DNA of 25,921 nucleotides from Cudoniella acicularis. Lineage: Eukaryota; Ascomycota; Leotiomycetes; Helotiales; Helotiaceae. The translations under genes were made by a program, and so were the position numbers. Below the pieces are notes generated by a model, which ran no database searches, was not told where the DNA came from, and worked only from the letters and a program-made list of their open reading frames with translations. Each line of letters opens with the position of its first letter. Position 1 is the first letter of the stretch. Shown in pieces: positions 9,396 through 19,685 of the stretch. The DNA lies in NCBI GenBank assembly GCA_013054445.1, contig JAAMPI010000786.1, forward strand, positions 1-25,921, written 5' to 3'.

Positions 9396-10777
9396 ATGTA
9401 TTGGGTATCCGGTTTCGTTGTACTCTCGCAATGTACATTAGGTATGTGCCCACGCCATTGTTCTCTTCTGGATCTTCGCTAGCCCTCTTTCATCAGGCTT
9501 TGGTGAGGCTCAGGAACGCCAAATCAATTCTCCTCCAACTTCTCCTCCAACCTCATCGTCAGCGACTTCGACTTGTATTACCCCCTTCCGCTACGACTAC
9601 AATCACCTCTCAACACGATGCGTCAGCTCTCCAGAATTGTGTGGTGATTGATGGATCCATTCTTCTATCGCCATCTGCGCAAGGTCCAATTATTATGGAT
9701 GGTCCACAGAATATTACAGGCAATGTGGTAGTAGTTAACACGGGGTTATTGACGGGTTTTACGTCTTCGTCGATCAGCACAATCTCTGGCAATTGGACTC
9801 TATCAAATCTCAGCTCCCTATACGTCATTGACTTGCCAAATTTAAGTGCTGTCGGGAATTTGGCATGGACTACCCTACCAGGGATGTGTTGGGGGACTGC
9901 TGGGCCGATCACAACCAATTCCATGACGATTTCTGACACTTCCTCACGCAATCTTATAGACATAACAAATGCCACAGGATCACTGAATATTAGCAATAAT
10001 CCGAATGTGGCCGACTTCCCCTTCAACACTACCCCCATTTGTGGGTCATTAAATATACACTCCAACGGCGTTGCAAAATTCTCCTTCCCGAATCTTATTT
10101 GGGCAAATAACATTACAGCTACAGTTGTTACCAAGCTCAGCTTTCCAAATCTTGCCACTGTCAACGGCCCCTTGAGCATTTACGAATACGGCGATACTAG
10201 TATAAATGTGCCGCAATTGTCGACCATCGGCAATTATTTGAATGGGGTTGTTTTGGGATCTCTCACCATCATGTCCAATCCACAATTGACGTCGCTAGGA
10301 CTTAATTCCCTTCAAGCCATCAAGGGAAATTTATCAATTACTGGAAATGGAGCACTTCGGTCAATGGCGCTCACGCCTCTCGAATTCGTGGGAGCCAACG
10401 TCGTCTTGGAAGGGGACATCTCAACGTTAGTCTTACTTCTCTGACACGAGGACACTGTCGTAAACCCCGCGCAATTAATGACGCTTGTGAACAGTTTAAA
10501 TTTCCCAGCTTTACAAGCCATCACGGAGAGTTTGGTCATCGAGACCACCGATCGTACCTTCGATTGCTCCCCCTCGGGTTCTAACCATGTTTTACTAAAT
10601 GAAGCCCGCAGAAGATCCAATTGCACAATTAGCTCTCAAACTACTAGCTCTGTGTTCACTCCAGTTCCATCTAGCAGCAAACCCACTCCAGCCCTTACGA
10701 CGGGCCTTGCAGCGGGCGCGAAGATCGGTTTAGGGGTAGCGACACCCCTAGTAGTAATACTCTCAGTCATAGTGTAA
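9396..10777 (+). CDS. ECM33/Sps2-like cell-surface protein, 3' end cut by an LTR
   Basis: Exons 9396-9441, 9497-9574, 9627-10425 and 10495-10777 give 401 residues. Introns are 55 nt (GTATGT...CATCAG), 52 nt (GTATTA...GTCAG) and 69 nt (GTTAGT, CTGAC branch, ACAG). A signal peptide (MYWVSGFVVLSQCTLG) leads into a Ser/Thr/Pro-rich linker, then a leucine-rich receptor-L-like region with repeated strands: VIDGSILL, ITGNVVVVN, ISTISGNWTLSNLSSL, LYVIDLPNLSAVGNLAW, SLNISNNPN and LTIMSNPQLTSLG. Such proteins (yeast Ecm33/Sps2 family) are GPI- or membrane-anchored and support cell-wall organisation. A second Ser/Thr-rich stretch precedes the hydrophobic end (AKIGLGVATPLVVILSVIV). The TAA stop lies inside the first bases of the LTR at 10773, so the original anchor or tail was probably longer. 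The protein may still be membrane-anchored. The TGA seen at 10442 without splicing falls inside intron 3. Confidence 0.8.
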
Positions 10778-10960
10778 CGTTCTGTTATCACGTGAGATCT
10801 CAATGTCACGTAAAGGGGTTTACTTAGCCTTGGAAGCGTTAAGTAGTTTTTAGTAGAGCGTTATCCTAATCAAGTGATGATATTAGAATATAAGTTAAGC
10901 ACGAACTCAAACATAGGAAAGCTATATAGCTATATAGGTTGTGGTAGTAAGGGACCGAGA
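10773..10960 (+). mobile_element. LTR-like repeat, copy 3, 3'-truncated, between convergent genes
   Basis: It starts TGTAACGTTC exactly like copy 2 and shares the CACGTG element near 10789, the AAGCGTTAAGTAG block, the TAAGTTAAGCACGAA block near 10895 and the ATATAGCTATATAG block near 10923. Similarity fades after about 10960, and the terminal TGACA end is absent, so roughly the last 80-100 bp are missing or replaced. The first bases encode the stop of the ECM33-like gene on the plus strand. On the minus strand the ATATAGCTATATAG block and following GT-rich run encode the last dozen residues (SLTTTTYIAI) and stop of the GTPase gene. The right boundary is approximate. Confidence 0.75.
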
Positions 10961-12984
10961 TATCGGTAGGCCGACGAGCTCGCCTCGTTCCTTCGACCCC
11001 TCAATGACCTTGCTGTTCTGCTCACCGCCAGAGCCACCAGTAGCACCACTCCCATTCTCCTCCTTCACCGCTTCCGGATTCAGCGGTTTTTTAGGATCGT
11101 ATCCGACACTTTTCACAATTCCCAAGCCTTTTGTTCTACCCTCACGGAAAAGCAAACGATCCCCAGGAGCGAGGTATTCGGGTCTCTGCACGAATCGAAA
11201 AGCGACTAAGGCTCTGTCCCCCGTTCGGATATAGGAGCGATCGATGTCGATGATTGCGCAGGTTTGGGAGACTGGTCCTACGTGCAGCATGGCTTGGTAT
11301 TTTGTTTTGATGGTTGTTGCATGAGAGAGTATGAGTACTGTAATTGTTAATGGTGAGAGAGTAAGGATTGAGGGGAATGAAAGTACCTTCTGCGACAAAT
11401 TCGCGATAGACCTTTGGAGCGCTTTGTTCTAGCTTTGGGAGGACTACCATTCCTTTCCGTACGTCTTTTCGTCGGACACGTTTTAGTGCGAAAGAAGCAG
11501 ATTGCCCGGCCGAAGCAGCGGGTACTGATATTCGTTTCCGTTCGATCGAGCGAATGGTGGTGGTTGTGAATTGTCCGAGGGAATCTGGTCCGATGAGAAC
11601 GGTGTCGCCGGCGTGGATAACCCCGCTCTTGACAATTCCAGAAACCACTGTTCCTACGAATGGGACAGAGAAAGTGTCATTGACGTGAAACTCGAAAGGT
11701 GCATCGGCATCGTAGTGGCCATGGTGTGGCAAGATGTTCAAAAAGGTTCGAACTAAGTCCAGAGATTCCCCAGTAACATTCGAAACTTGGAAGATCGGAC
11801 ATATCCTCTGACTCACGAATTGAGTAGCGGTATTGATACACTCCTCCTTGTTCTTGATGAAAATGGGTATTTTTCGTGCTCCTGGACTTTTCAATATTCG
11901 AGTGATTTGTTGAATAGTCTGCTCCAGAATCTGTGGTGGACAAATATCGATTTTGGTGATGACGACCATGACAGGAACGTTGAGGGCAAGAGCGATTCCC
12001 AAATGCTCTTTACTCATACCAATAAGTCCATTGTTTGCAGCAACCATCAACAAACAGTAATTTGGAGCTGAAGATAGCAGTCCAAAAACAGTAGTTCGAA
12101 GGTATCTCTCGTGTCCAGCCAAGTCAGTGAATGAGATCACTTTGGCAGATCGCTTGCCAATTTCCTCCCAAGACAGCTTTCGTCCCGGGACGTCAGATGC
12201 GACAACCTTGCCTGTAGTATCAAAGCCCATGATCTCCATACCAACTGAACTGGTTCTTCCACTTTCAATCTCGTGCTTATGTCGGAACAGGTTGACTCGA
12301 GCCTTTCCTCTTCCATCGTCAAGACCTCCTTTGACTAGTACACCCAGCATGGTACTTTTCCCTGCGTCAACATTTCCCACCACAGCTATTCTCGTCTCAA
12401 TGACATCTTCAACTGTGGCAGGATGTTGCCTGATCAAAATCTTCCCACTGCACTCCTTTTCTTTCTCGTTTTCCGCACTCTCAACCTCAGCTTCTCCACC
12501 GACATGCTTCGTCAACAGCACCTGGCAATCAGATCTAACTTTTCGAGCCGCCTGGTTTAACCTCTTCATGGAGATATCCCATTCATCCTTGGTCAGCGCC
12601 ATAGAATCGCCATTGTTTTCAAAGCCGACCTCGAATATGGTCTCGCCATGTCCCTCCGCTATTCGGACCTCCAGTAGATTCACAAGCTTCGTCAATGTTT
12701 CATCGTCGTTGTTTAACAGCAGCTCTTTTATTCGAACAGAGGTGGAGGTGTCTGCGAGGTCGAGGGTATTCAAGATGTCAAGCTCAGCATGGTCTTCGAC
12801 TGCTGTTGTAGAGGAGCTGGCTGTGGATGGATAGCGGAGGGCTTGTTGCTTCTCGACATAATCTGCGAATTCGCTCAAAGCCTGTAAATGACATTGTAAG
12901 AAAGGCAGTCCAGTCGCAGATGGCCTAACATACTGACTCTCCTTTCCGCCGCTCATGTGGCAATTGTTTGCCTTTTGTTGCCAT
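10922..12984 (-). CDS. GTPBP1/GTPBP2-type translational GTPase
   Basis: Exons 12984-12934, 12881-11387 and 11337-10922 give 653 residues. Intron 1 (52 nt) has GTATGT/TTACAG and joins a 17-residue leader (MATKGKQLPHERRKGES) to ALSEFADYV. Intron 2 (49 nt) has GTACTT/TTACAG. G-domain motifs are all present: P-loop GNVDAGKST (186-194), switch I region ending TSSVGMEIMGFD, DLAGHE (270-275) and TKID (326-329). EF-Tu-like domains 2 and 3 follow (FSVPFVGTVVSGIVKSG, DTVLIGPD, FALKRVRRKDVRKGMV, YQAMLHVGPVSQTC, ALVAFRF, EYLAPGDRLLFREGRTKG). The family acts on ribosomes in mRNA surveillance and rescue; substrate details in fungi are little known. An ATG at 13028 gives a longer unspliced frame but does not fit the intron-1 junction. 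The last dozen residues come from the LTR. Domain 3 is complete, so function may survive. Confidence 0.9.
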
Positions 12985-13552
12985 GTTGACGGCCTCAATG
13001 TTCGAGTCAGATCGAATGGCGGGGTCAATTGCGGAAGCGGTGTATTCGCATAATCATTTGTAGGATCGGAGTTAGAAGGTAAAGGCGCAAGTCGTGGAAT
13101 TATATGTTTCTACCATTGTAGCATGGTCAATATGCGCGGACTTGAGGGGGTTTGGGGGTTTCATGGTCGCGTTGCGGTAGATGACTCCTCGGTCTGGAAG
13201 GAAGCTTTATCGACGATAAGACGAGGGGCAGTTCATCTTCATGAATCATTCACCCACCTATTTTGAGTCACTGGGAGGAGATGGCGCACACGCCGACAAG
13301 TCACTCAGATCTTGTTGTGGGACCGATTGTACAGAAGAATCCATTGCAATTTCAGGCTTCTGGTTTTTGGTGTCCTCTGTTGCTTCAGTCTAATGCTTCA
13401 GCGCGCGGTTGTTTCGTCGCAGTCCGAACCTCTCCTTCGGATCGCCACATCTGCGCGATGCATGTCTACCTAGCTTCCTCGCTCCCTATCTAACGCGAAT
13501 ATGATGATCATTTCCCATGTCCAAATTTTCGAAGGTTGTAGTGGTTTTCGTT
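12985..13552. promoter_or_regulatory. Intergenic promoter region of the GTPase gene
   Basis: About 570 bp separate the GTPase start (12984) from the LSM3 stop (13553); both genes are on the minus strand. A plus-strand open frame at 13263-13493 has no motif or splice support. No defined promoter element was recognised. Confidence 0.45.
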
Positions 13553-14034
13553 TCATGACGGGCCTTGGGGAGATATAAGAACAACACTGTCGCCTGCGCC
13601 AAGTTAGCAAGTACAGCGTGAGATGGATATGATTTGCAGAAAGAGCCACCAACCTCGTACAAACAACATCTCGGACTTCTTGTGGATCGTCTGCGCGCTA
13701 TGTGAGAACTCCATCTGCTAGAGACTTCAACAGCACCGGGGTATACCTTCACCGTTTCATCCCCATCTTCATCCTCGTCCACAACATAGACTGTCTCTTC
13801 TACGTCGCCTAGAACGAGGTTGCAATGACTGTCGTATGCCTATGTATGCGCATGTATCAGCAGATGCGAGTCTGCAAGATTAAGGGGGAAAGGAGATGGG
13901 AAGCTCACATGTAACCGTCCCTTCAATTCGCGGTCTCCTCTCAGTTTGACAAAAACCACCTCGTCAAGGCAGAGACGTACAAGATCGAGAGGCTCGGATA
14001 CAGGCGCCGAAGCACCATCGTCCACATCCGTCAT
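13553..14034 (-). CDS. lsm3: U6 snRNA-associated Sm-like protein LSm3
   Basis: Four exons (14034-13909, 13839-13747, 13690-13654, 13593-13553) encode 98 residues, the normal size for LSm3. Introns are 69, 56 and 60 nt. Sm1 motif: [20 protein letters not shown] followed by [19 protein letters not shown]. Sm2 motif: [14 protein letters not shown] near the C-terminus. Between them is the acidic DEDEDGDE loop region common in LSm3. LSm3 is part of the LSm2-8 ring on the 3' end of U6 snRNA (splicing) and of the cytoplasmic LSm1-7 ring (mRNA decapping and decay). The third exon is only 37 nt. It is divergent from the PPR gene across a 344-bp spacer, so a shared promoter is likely. Identification is firm. 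Confidence 0.95.
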
Positions 14035-14378
14035 GGTTGGTTGAGTGAGTTGAGAAGACGCGTTGATTTTTTGTTAATGGTTTGAGTGTAACTTTCGCGG
14101 CTTGGGCTTGGCTTGGATTCCAGTGCAAGCGCCAAGATATTCCGACTACCCCATTCCCGGCCAAGGTCGCCGAGGCCACGTTCTGCTCTGCTCCGCTCCG
14201 CTCCACCCTCACCTTTTGCAGCCATGGTTGACCCCTAGCTGGAGTTTTTTGTTTTTGAAGCTCCGCAATTTCTTCCCCAGGATCCCCAGAATCGTTCAAC
14301 TCTCTCCGCTCTCCCCTCTCCCCTCACACGACCACGCCCGAGTCGTCATGCGATGAGGCGCACATCATCCAACTGCCC
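14035..14378. promoter_or_regulatory. Bidirectional promoter region between lsm3 and the PPR gene
   Basis: 344 bp separate the two divergent start codons. It contains pyrimidine-rich tracts on the plus strand just upstream of 14379 (TCTCTCCGCTCTCCCCTCTC near 14299) and a short repeat of CTCCG units near 14189-14206. No TATA box is obvious. Confidence 0.5.
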
Positions 14379-16562
14379 ATGAGCGGTTTCCTTTTCGCCA
14401 TCGAGGCAATCGAGTCTCGAATCGCTTCATATTCGTGCCCCCGTGGCATACCTGGCCGCGTGCACTCCCTCCGGCTCCGAAGATGCTTCCACAACCACGA
14501 ACAACGGCTTTTCGGAACTCTCAAGGCTCAGCAGAACCAAGCTTCGACTCAATTCCAATCCCAATCCCAATCCTCATCGCAAGCTCCTCACAATTCCAGC
14601 GATGCACGATTCGAAGAACACAGCGAGACAGTTGATATTGGTACTGGGAGTCGAGACGGAGATGGAGTAGCACCGAGGTCTCGGCGGTTCAAGATGAGCC
14701 AAAATGGGGATTGGATTTCGAAACGGAGAGAAATCAGAGAATTGCAGCCAAAGCAGCTGCCAGACACGTCGGAGTCTTCTGTGGACATCCTGTACACGTT
14801 TCCGAATTCGAATAGTTCCCTTCCGATGAGTGAAAACAAGGCAAAGGCTGCCTTGTTCGCAGCCCTCGGCACCGGTGACCCTCACCAGGTACTACGCATC
14901 CTGATCGACCTGAGCAAACCTCGTCACCTTTTACCAGCTGAAACTACCTGGAAAGGGTTCAATCAATTCATCACATCCCTCCCGGCCAGCACATTTTCGG
15001 AGGTCTTGCGAATGCTAGACCCAACACATTTCATTTCCAGGATGCTGGAGCTCAACCGGGAGGTTAGTCCTGCATATGCCAAAGTCCTCAAGCTTCCACC
15101 TGTTGAAAAAGGTGGGTACAACAAATTCTGTATGGACTTTCTCAAACAGATAAAGTGGATCGTTGCCCAACGACGTCGAGCAAATAGGCCTCTTTCTCTA
15201 TCAGACCTAAAATATCTACTCAAATGTGCTCGACGTACTGGACAGGACCAAATCGCAAATGAAATTTGGCGAACTTTAACCTTAGGAGGGAACGAGGTTA
15301 AGCCGGATCTGGAGTGCTATAACCATTTTCTTGGTGTCAAATGCTGGGCGGATATAGAAAATCCCCTCACCAGGTATCGCCTTAGATTAGCCCTCTACAA
15401 CACTGTGCCTCGTCAATGGATCTTACCGCCAAAAGCGCTTCAAGGACACAGACTTGGTCCAGGTGGGATAAAAGCCACCGTTTCTCAACTCTTCCGAGAA
15501 ATGATTGATGCTGGCATCTCTGGAAACGAAGAAACCTTTTGTTACATAATGGTTGCCTTGGGTCGCGAAGGGGATTTGGCCGGTATTGCATCCATCCTCA
15601 AGCGTGTCTGGGGGATTGATGTGGAAGGGCTCGGGTCTAGCAACCTGGAAAACCCTGTGAAGAGGTATAAGTTGCATTCTCCATTGCATCCCTCAGAACA
15701 GCTGTGCTTCACAATTGCGCATGTTTACGGTATCAACAATGACGTTCCAACGGCATTGAGATTGGTCGATTACGTTTCTGGCAAGTACTCAATACCCATC
15801 ACACTCAATGTTTGGAAAGAACTGCTCGAATGGACTTATGTCTTGTCTGTTCCACGGAGACCCAGGCGATTGGATGATGGAACATATGATCACAGTGCAT
15901 CAGCCGGACAACTCCCCCGACAAGCAATCGCCAATCTCTGGAAGACGATGACCTCTAGTCCATACAACGCTATACCTACTATCCAAATGTATGACCGGCT
16001 CATATCAAATCTTTTGTCGAGGCAACGCTTTGGTGAGGCGCAAGCTCATATGGAAAACGCTCGACGGCTTTATAAAAACAACCTAAAACATCTTGGAAAT
16101 CAGATGTTCACTGTTGGAACCACTTCTTTTGCCACCCAAAGCCCCATCTATGACGCTAGGACACGCGAACTGGATCTCACGGAACTCGAATCAAGGCGGC
16201 ATCGACAATATATCCGAAAGTGGACGCGACTGCTTCTCAAACGAGGAAATAGATATTTGAAAGGCAACACTGAATGGGCCCCTCGAGGCATACCTTACGT
16301 CGTTGAAACGTGGAAGCTGTTCCTACCCCACAGGCTCGTGAATCATACTTCCACTGGCAGCTACAAATTCTGGACTGGCTCTACAAATGAGAACAGATTT
16401 CGACAATGGAAACGTCGGCAAGACATGGCTCAAAAAATAGAGCGTCGGTTGGCACGAGACAAAAGGATGAAAGAGGAAGCTGGGGAAGATGACTACTTGG
16501 CTCCCAACAAAATTTTAGCGCGCCGGACTCGTCCTCACAAGTGGAGTTGGAAAGGAGATTAA
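14379..16562 (+). CDS. Mitochondrial PPR-type protein, ATP13/Aep2-like
   Basis: A single open frame of 727 residues. The N-terminus is rich in Arg, Ser and His (RGIPGRVHSLRLRRCFHNHE), as in a mitochondrial targeting sequence. A Gln/Ser repeat follows (FQSQSQSSSQ, from a CCAATC hexamer repeat). From about residue 150 it is helical with PPR-like units: LFAALGTGDPHQVLRILIDL, LSLSDLKYLLKCARRTGQ, VKPDLECYNHFLGVKCW, TVSQLFREMIDAGISGNEE, FCYIMVALGREGDLAGI and IQMYDRLISNLLSRQRFGEA. The order and the PDLECYNHFL block resemble the fungal mitochondrial ATPase-expression family (ATP13/Aep2), whose yeast member is needed for mitochondrial ATP9 mRNA. The assignment to that subfamily is from memory of the motif order. 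The C-terminus is strongly basic (RRLARDKRMKEEAG, RRTRPHKWSWKGD). The promoter is shared with lsm3. Confidence 0.8.
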   Translation: MSGFLFAIEAIESRIASYSCPRGIPGRVHSLRLRRCFHNHEQRLFGTLKAQQNQASTQFQSQSQSSSQAPHNSSDARFEEHSETVDIGTGSRDGDGVAPRSRRFKMSQNGDWISKRREIRELQPKQLPDTSESSVDILYTFPNSNSSLPMSENKAKAALFAALGTGDPHQVLRILIDLSKPRHLLPAETTWKGFNQFITSLPASTFSEVLRMLDPTHFISRMLELNREVSPAYAKVLKLPPVEKGGYNKFCMDFLKQIKWIVAQRRRANRPLSLSDLKYLLKCARRTGQDQIANEIWRTLTLGGNEVKPDLECYNHFLGVKCWADIENPLTRYRLRLALYNTVPRQWILPPKALQGHRLGPGGIKATVSQLFREMIDAGISGNEETFCYIMVALGREGDLAGIASILKRVWGIDVEGLGSSNLENPVKRYKLHSPLHPSEQLCFTIAHVYGINNDVPTALRLVDYVSGKYSIPITLNVWKELLEWTYVLSVPRRPRRLDDGTYDHSASAGQLPRQAIANLWKTMTSSPYNAIPTIQMYDRLISNLLSRQRFGEAQAHMENARRLYKNNLKHLGNQMFTVGTTSFATQSPIYDARTRELDLTELESRRHRQYIRKWTRLLLKRGNRYLKGNTEWAPRGIPYVVETWKLFLPHRLVNHTSTGSYKFWTGSTNENRFRQWKRRQDMAQKIERRLARDKRMKEEAGEDDYLAPNKILARRTRPHKWSWKGD

Positions 16563-17454
16563 CGCTGAGCGCAAAAGAGCGCGGACAGCGAGCGACTCGA
16601 CTACTCATGGTGGGGCACTTGGGTTTTTTGTGTACTACAACCTGTTCTGGCATATAGATGTACATATACTAGAGCAAGAAAAGAGCTGTCTAAGATGTGT
16701 TGGCTTGCGGCATAGATTTAGATGATTGTACGAAAATCAATGTAAGATTATCTTTCTGCGTGTCTACAAAATATATAGACTTTGCCTAACGTTCCTTTGC
16801 CTTCTTGTTAAAGTCAACGAATAAAGTAAATAAAACACTTATAACGCAACTGGATTTCTTTTATTTATTTTGAATTCTATAAAAAAGAATTGCGAACAAA
16901 ATAGAGACCTTTTCAGGCTAATATGCAGGAAGGGACTAACAATCGCACACGCACAAGGGGGGATATATTGGCCGCAGTACTAAAAAGTAGAGGAATGCCG
17001 AAAAAAGATTGAAGTTACTCGACGGTAATCCTCCTTTTCTTAGGGGCAAGCTTGCTTTGCTTGAAATCAAATGTACTCGAATCCGAGCAAAACCAGACCA
17101 AAGTGAGTTCGAAAACTTGACTGTATTGCGATTATCTCTCGGAATTGGTGAGGCTTAGTGGATAGTTCATTATATTCTAGATTTCTGGTTGTTTTTCAAG
17201 TGACATTGGCTTCAGAATTGAAAGTGTTCAAGGAAATTCGCGATGCAACTCGCTTCATCCCAGCGAAAAGGGGCCGACATATCTTGACGCGAAAGCAATA
17301 AGCATGATAGGAAAATTTTTGTTTTTACGCACATGCTCTTGTTCTACTTGATTTGCTAGTAAATTAAATCGTAAATCATTATCCGCATTCAACTTTAGAG
17401 GTTCGAATGTGCCCGCCGATGGCCGATGATAGCCTCACTTTTCAAGCAAGTCTC
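16563..17454. other. Intergenic, 3' flank of the PPR gene
   Basis: About 0.9 kb, AT-rich around 16780-16910, with no supported gene. A GGTTCGAAT string near 17399 resembles a tRNA B box, but no A box or cloverleaf accompanies it. Confidence 0.5.
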
Positions 17455-17727
17455 TCAGAGCGAAAAGCTGAAAACATTGCGCTTCAGAAAACTTAATGAT
17501 TCAGTTGCATAGCCATCCTCATACTCGCAACCTCCCAGGCGGAGCTCAAGAAAATGATACACAAAGCCTTCGATTTCAGAGACATTGGAACGGTCTGCCT
17601 CGAACCAGGCCCTCGGTTCTCCCAGGAAAGGGAGGCGCACGCTCAGCCGCACCGCATTCTTCCACCCCACCAACTTTTTCACGATTTCAATTGGCAGCCC
17701 TATCTGAATCAGTAACCATACTCGGAT
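17455..17727 (-). CDS. Unrecognised coding-like open frame (possible exon or gene relic)
   Basis: A minus-strand frame of about 90 codons is open from a stop near 17728 to TGA at 17455. Its first ATG is at 17682, but the coding look starts earlier (LLIQIGLPIEIVKKLVGW). Third codon positions are mostly G or C in the first half, unlike the flanking AT-rich DNA. The GLPIEIV start is faintly F-box-like, but the rest (LPFLGEPRAWFEADRS, EGFVYHFLELRLGGCEYEDG) is not recognised. No convincing neighbouring exon was found. It could be a truncated pseudogene or chance. Confidence 0.25.
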   Translation of the reverse strand: MRVWLLIQIGLPIEIVKKLVGWKNAVRLSVRLPFLGEPRAWFEADRSNVSEIEGFVYHFLELRLGGCEYEDGYATESLSFLKRNVFSFSL

Positions 17728-17918
17728 TTAAACGCCCGATTGAGATGATCACAGCCCTCTTTCTGGAACACTCAACATGCAAGTGTGCGGACACGGCATA
17801 TCTACTGGTGCCAACATCATGTACAGTACATGACATCTCTACTTAAGACTTAGCAGGTACCATCACTCAGACAGCATTCAGAATTCCATCCATTATTCAT
17901 CTAAGTCTTGCATTTACA

Positions 17919-18857
17919 ATGATTTCCTCTCTAATAAGCGCCAACTTATGGCTCCTGTTTCTCGCGACGGTTGAAGCGCACACTCGCGCGGTGCCTGCAA
18001 CTCAACATATTTCTCCTCGAGCCCTATACCAAGGCGGTTGGCCTCTAGCTAGTATAGGCTCAACAACAACCTGTCCCTCGACTACACCGGTGCAATGCAC
18101 CAGCACTATTGTCAACCTATCATGCTGTCCCTCCGGTCAGACATGCATTTTCGGTGCCGGCCAAGACGCAAATTATTGTTGTCCAACCAGTACGTCCCCC
18201 TTTTTCACTCGCTTGCGAGAATCCACTACGATCGCAAAACCGAGTAAATGCTAACCAACCTTAGGTGTCGATTGCAATGAAGCCGTCCTCAACTTCCCCC
18301 GATGCGCAAACACAACATGGACGATGTTCCAGCAAAAACCCGCCGGCTACTTCTGCTGCGAGCCGGGCCTAATCGGCATCAACCCCACCGGCGTCTCCAT
18401 AACAGGCGGCCTCTGCGAACCCGTCAACCAAGTAATACCCACCTCCCTGCTCGCCACCATCGTCGCGCAAGTAACACCCTCCGCGACCGCCACCGCGACC
18501 AACCAAACAGAAGCAGGGGGTCCCGATATCACAAATCCCACCGCTTCAGCATCCTCTACCTCTCTTGCCAATTCTGCTAGTAATATTCTGGCGAATTGGA
18601 GCACGGGCATGAAAGTCGGTGTGGGTATTGCCGCCGTAGTTGCGGTGCTTGTTGTGTTGGCGTTTTGTTCGTGGTGTAGAAGGCGTACGGCGAGGAGATA
18701 TGTCTACCCGGGCACGGAGTATGATCGCTATGATGAGAATGGGAATTTGATTCCGAGGTATAGACCTAATCCCGGCTATGAGCCATACAGGAGGGCGGGC
18801 GGGAATGAGGGGAATAATGTTACGGTTAATGTTGTGCAGGGGGATTTGCAGCATTGA
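17919..18857 (+). CDS. Cysteine-rich single-pass surface protein of unknown function
   Basis: Exons 17919-18189 and 18265-18857 (75-nt intron, GTACGT donor, GCTAAC branch, CTTAG acceptor) give 287 residues. A signal peptide (MISSLISANLWLLFLATVEA) is followed by a cysteine-rich ectodomain with CCPSGQTC, YCCP, and after the splice VDCNEAV, FPRCANTTW, YFCCEPGLIG and GGLCEP; the CC pairs recall granulin-type spacing. A Ser/Thr/Ala-rich stalk with NQT and NWS glycosylation sequons leads to one membrane helix (VGVGIAAVVAVLVVLAFCSW), then a basic stop (CRRRTARR) and a short cytosolic tail rich in Tyr, Arg and Asn (YRPNPGYEPYRR). This is the layout of many Pezizomycotina wall-sensor-like proteins. 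No enzymatic domain is visible and the ligand is unknown. Confidence 0.85.
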
Positions 18858-19685
18858 TGGCCGGTTAAGAGGTGGTTGGTAATGATGGTTAGGTAGAGGA
18901 GTTGGAATTAGGGGGGAGAATTTGTGTATACAGCACGTTTTTGGACATATTTTTGGAGTATAGTACGAGGATAATTCGGAGGATATTGGGTTACATAATG
19001 ATAGCTTATAGATTGTAGATTTATATATTACTTTTCCTTAGAATTTAATGAAGTTAGTTGTTTTATAACAATGTCCTAAAGTACCACTGCCCCTTCTGAA
19101 ACATACAAAGCAAATTGACCCCAAATGGGACTGTAGTAAAAGTTCTTTTATTTTACTTAGAAAAGATGTTGTTTAATGCTTTTCAAGGCCTTGGTCTGTT
19201 TAGTCAAGCGCTGCCGCCAATGCCCGATTGTGCTAGTAAGACCCATATATAACACTTCGAAGAATCAGCACTTTCCACCAGAAGAATAAAGCCAAAAATG
19301 CACAGAATAGTAGAGGTTTTCTATAATATTTCATTCTATAACCATCAATTGAGCTTTTCTTTTACGATTGTTAAATTACTTTGAAGTGTTCTGCAGGTGC
19401 AATTTCGCGAAGTGGGCTGTTCAACAACGCATAGGATAGTGTCCTTAACAGGGCGCACACAATTACGCACATGGACATGATTTAACAAAAATTTCTAATT
19501 ATCTCTACGCATGCAAATAGCCATTCGATCTAGGTTCACTGTCTTTTTCTCGACAAATTTTCTCGAAAGCTTGCGAAATATTTCCCGCCCTGGATTCCCT
19601 GCCTTGCTATTTTACCTAAGAAAAGGACTAGTGGTTAGGATTAGCTAGGGGCTTAGAGAGCAGTATATTTTCTTATATATAACTC

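Noticed and set aside
9575..9626. Apparent frameshift in a C/T run of the ECM33-like gene
   Set aside because: A 52-nt GT-AG intron joins the two frames, so no indel is needed.
9610..10179. 189-codon minus-strand open frame
   Set aside because: It is antisense to the ECM33-like gene, which has signal peptide, repeats and introns on the plus strand.
10442..10444. In-frame TGA as a pseudogene mark in the ECM33-like gene
   Set aside because: It lies inside a 69-nt intron with GTTAGT donor and ACAG acceptor; the spliced protein reads through family-like sequence.
12127..12834. 235-codon plus-strand open frame
   Set aside because: It is the antisense shadow of the GTPase G domain and is rich in Ser/Pro without any motif.
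12985..13028. Upstream ATG at 13028 as GTPase start
   Set aside because: That frame passes through a perfect GTATGT...TTACAG intron; splicing gives a clean join only with the ATG at 12984 in another frame.
14031..14299. Minus-strand open frames upstream of LSM3
   Set aside because: They overlap the bidirectional promoter; LSM3 is complete from 14034 and these frames carry no motif.
17395..17410. tRNA B-box-like GGTTCGAAT
   Set aside because: No A box at the right distance and no acceptor or anticodon stems could be formed.
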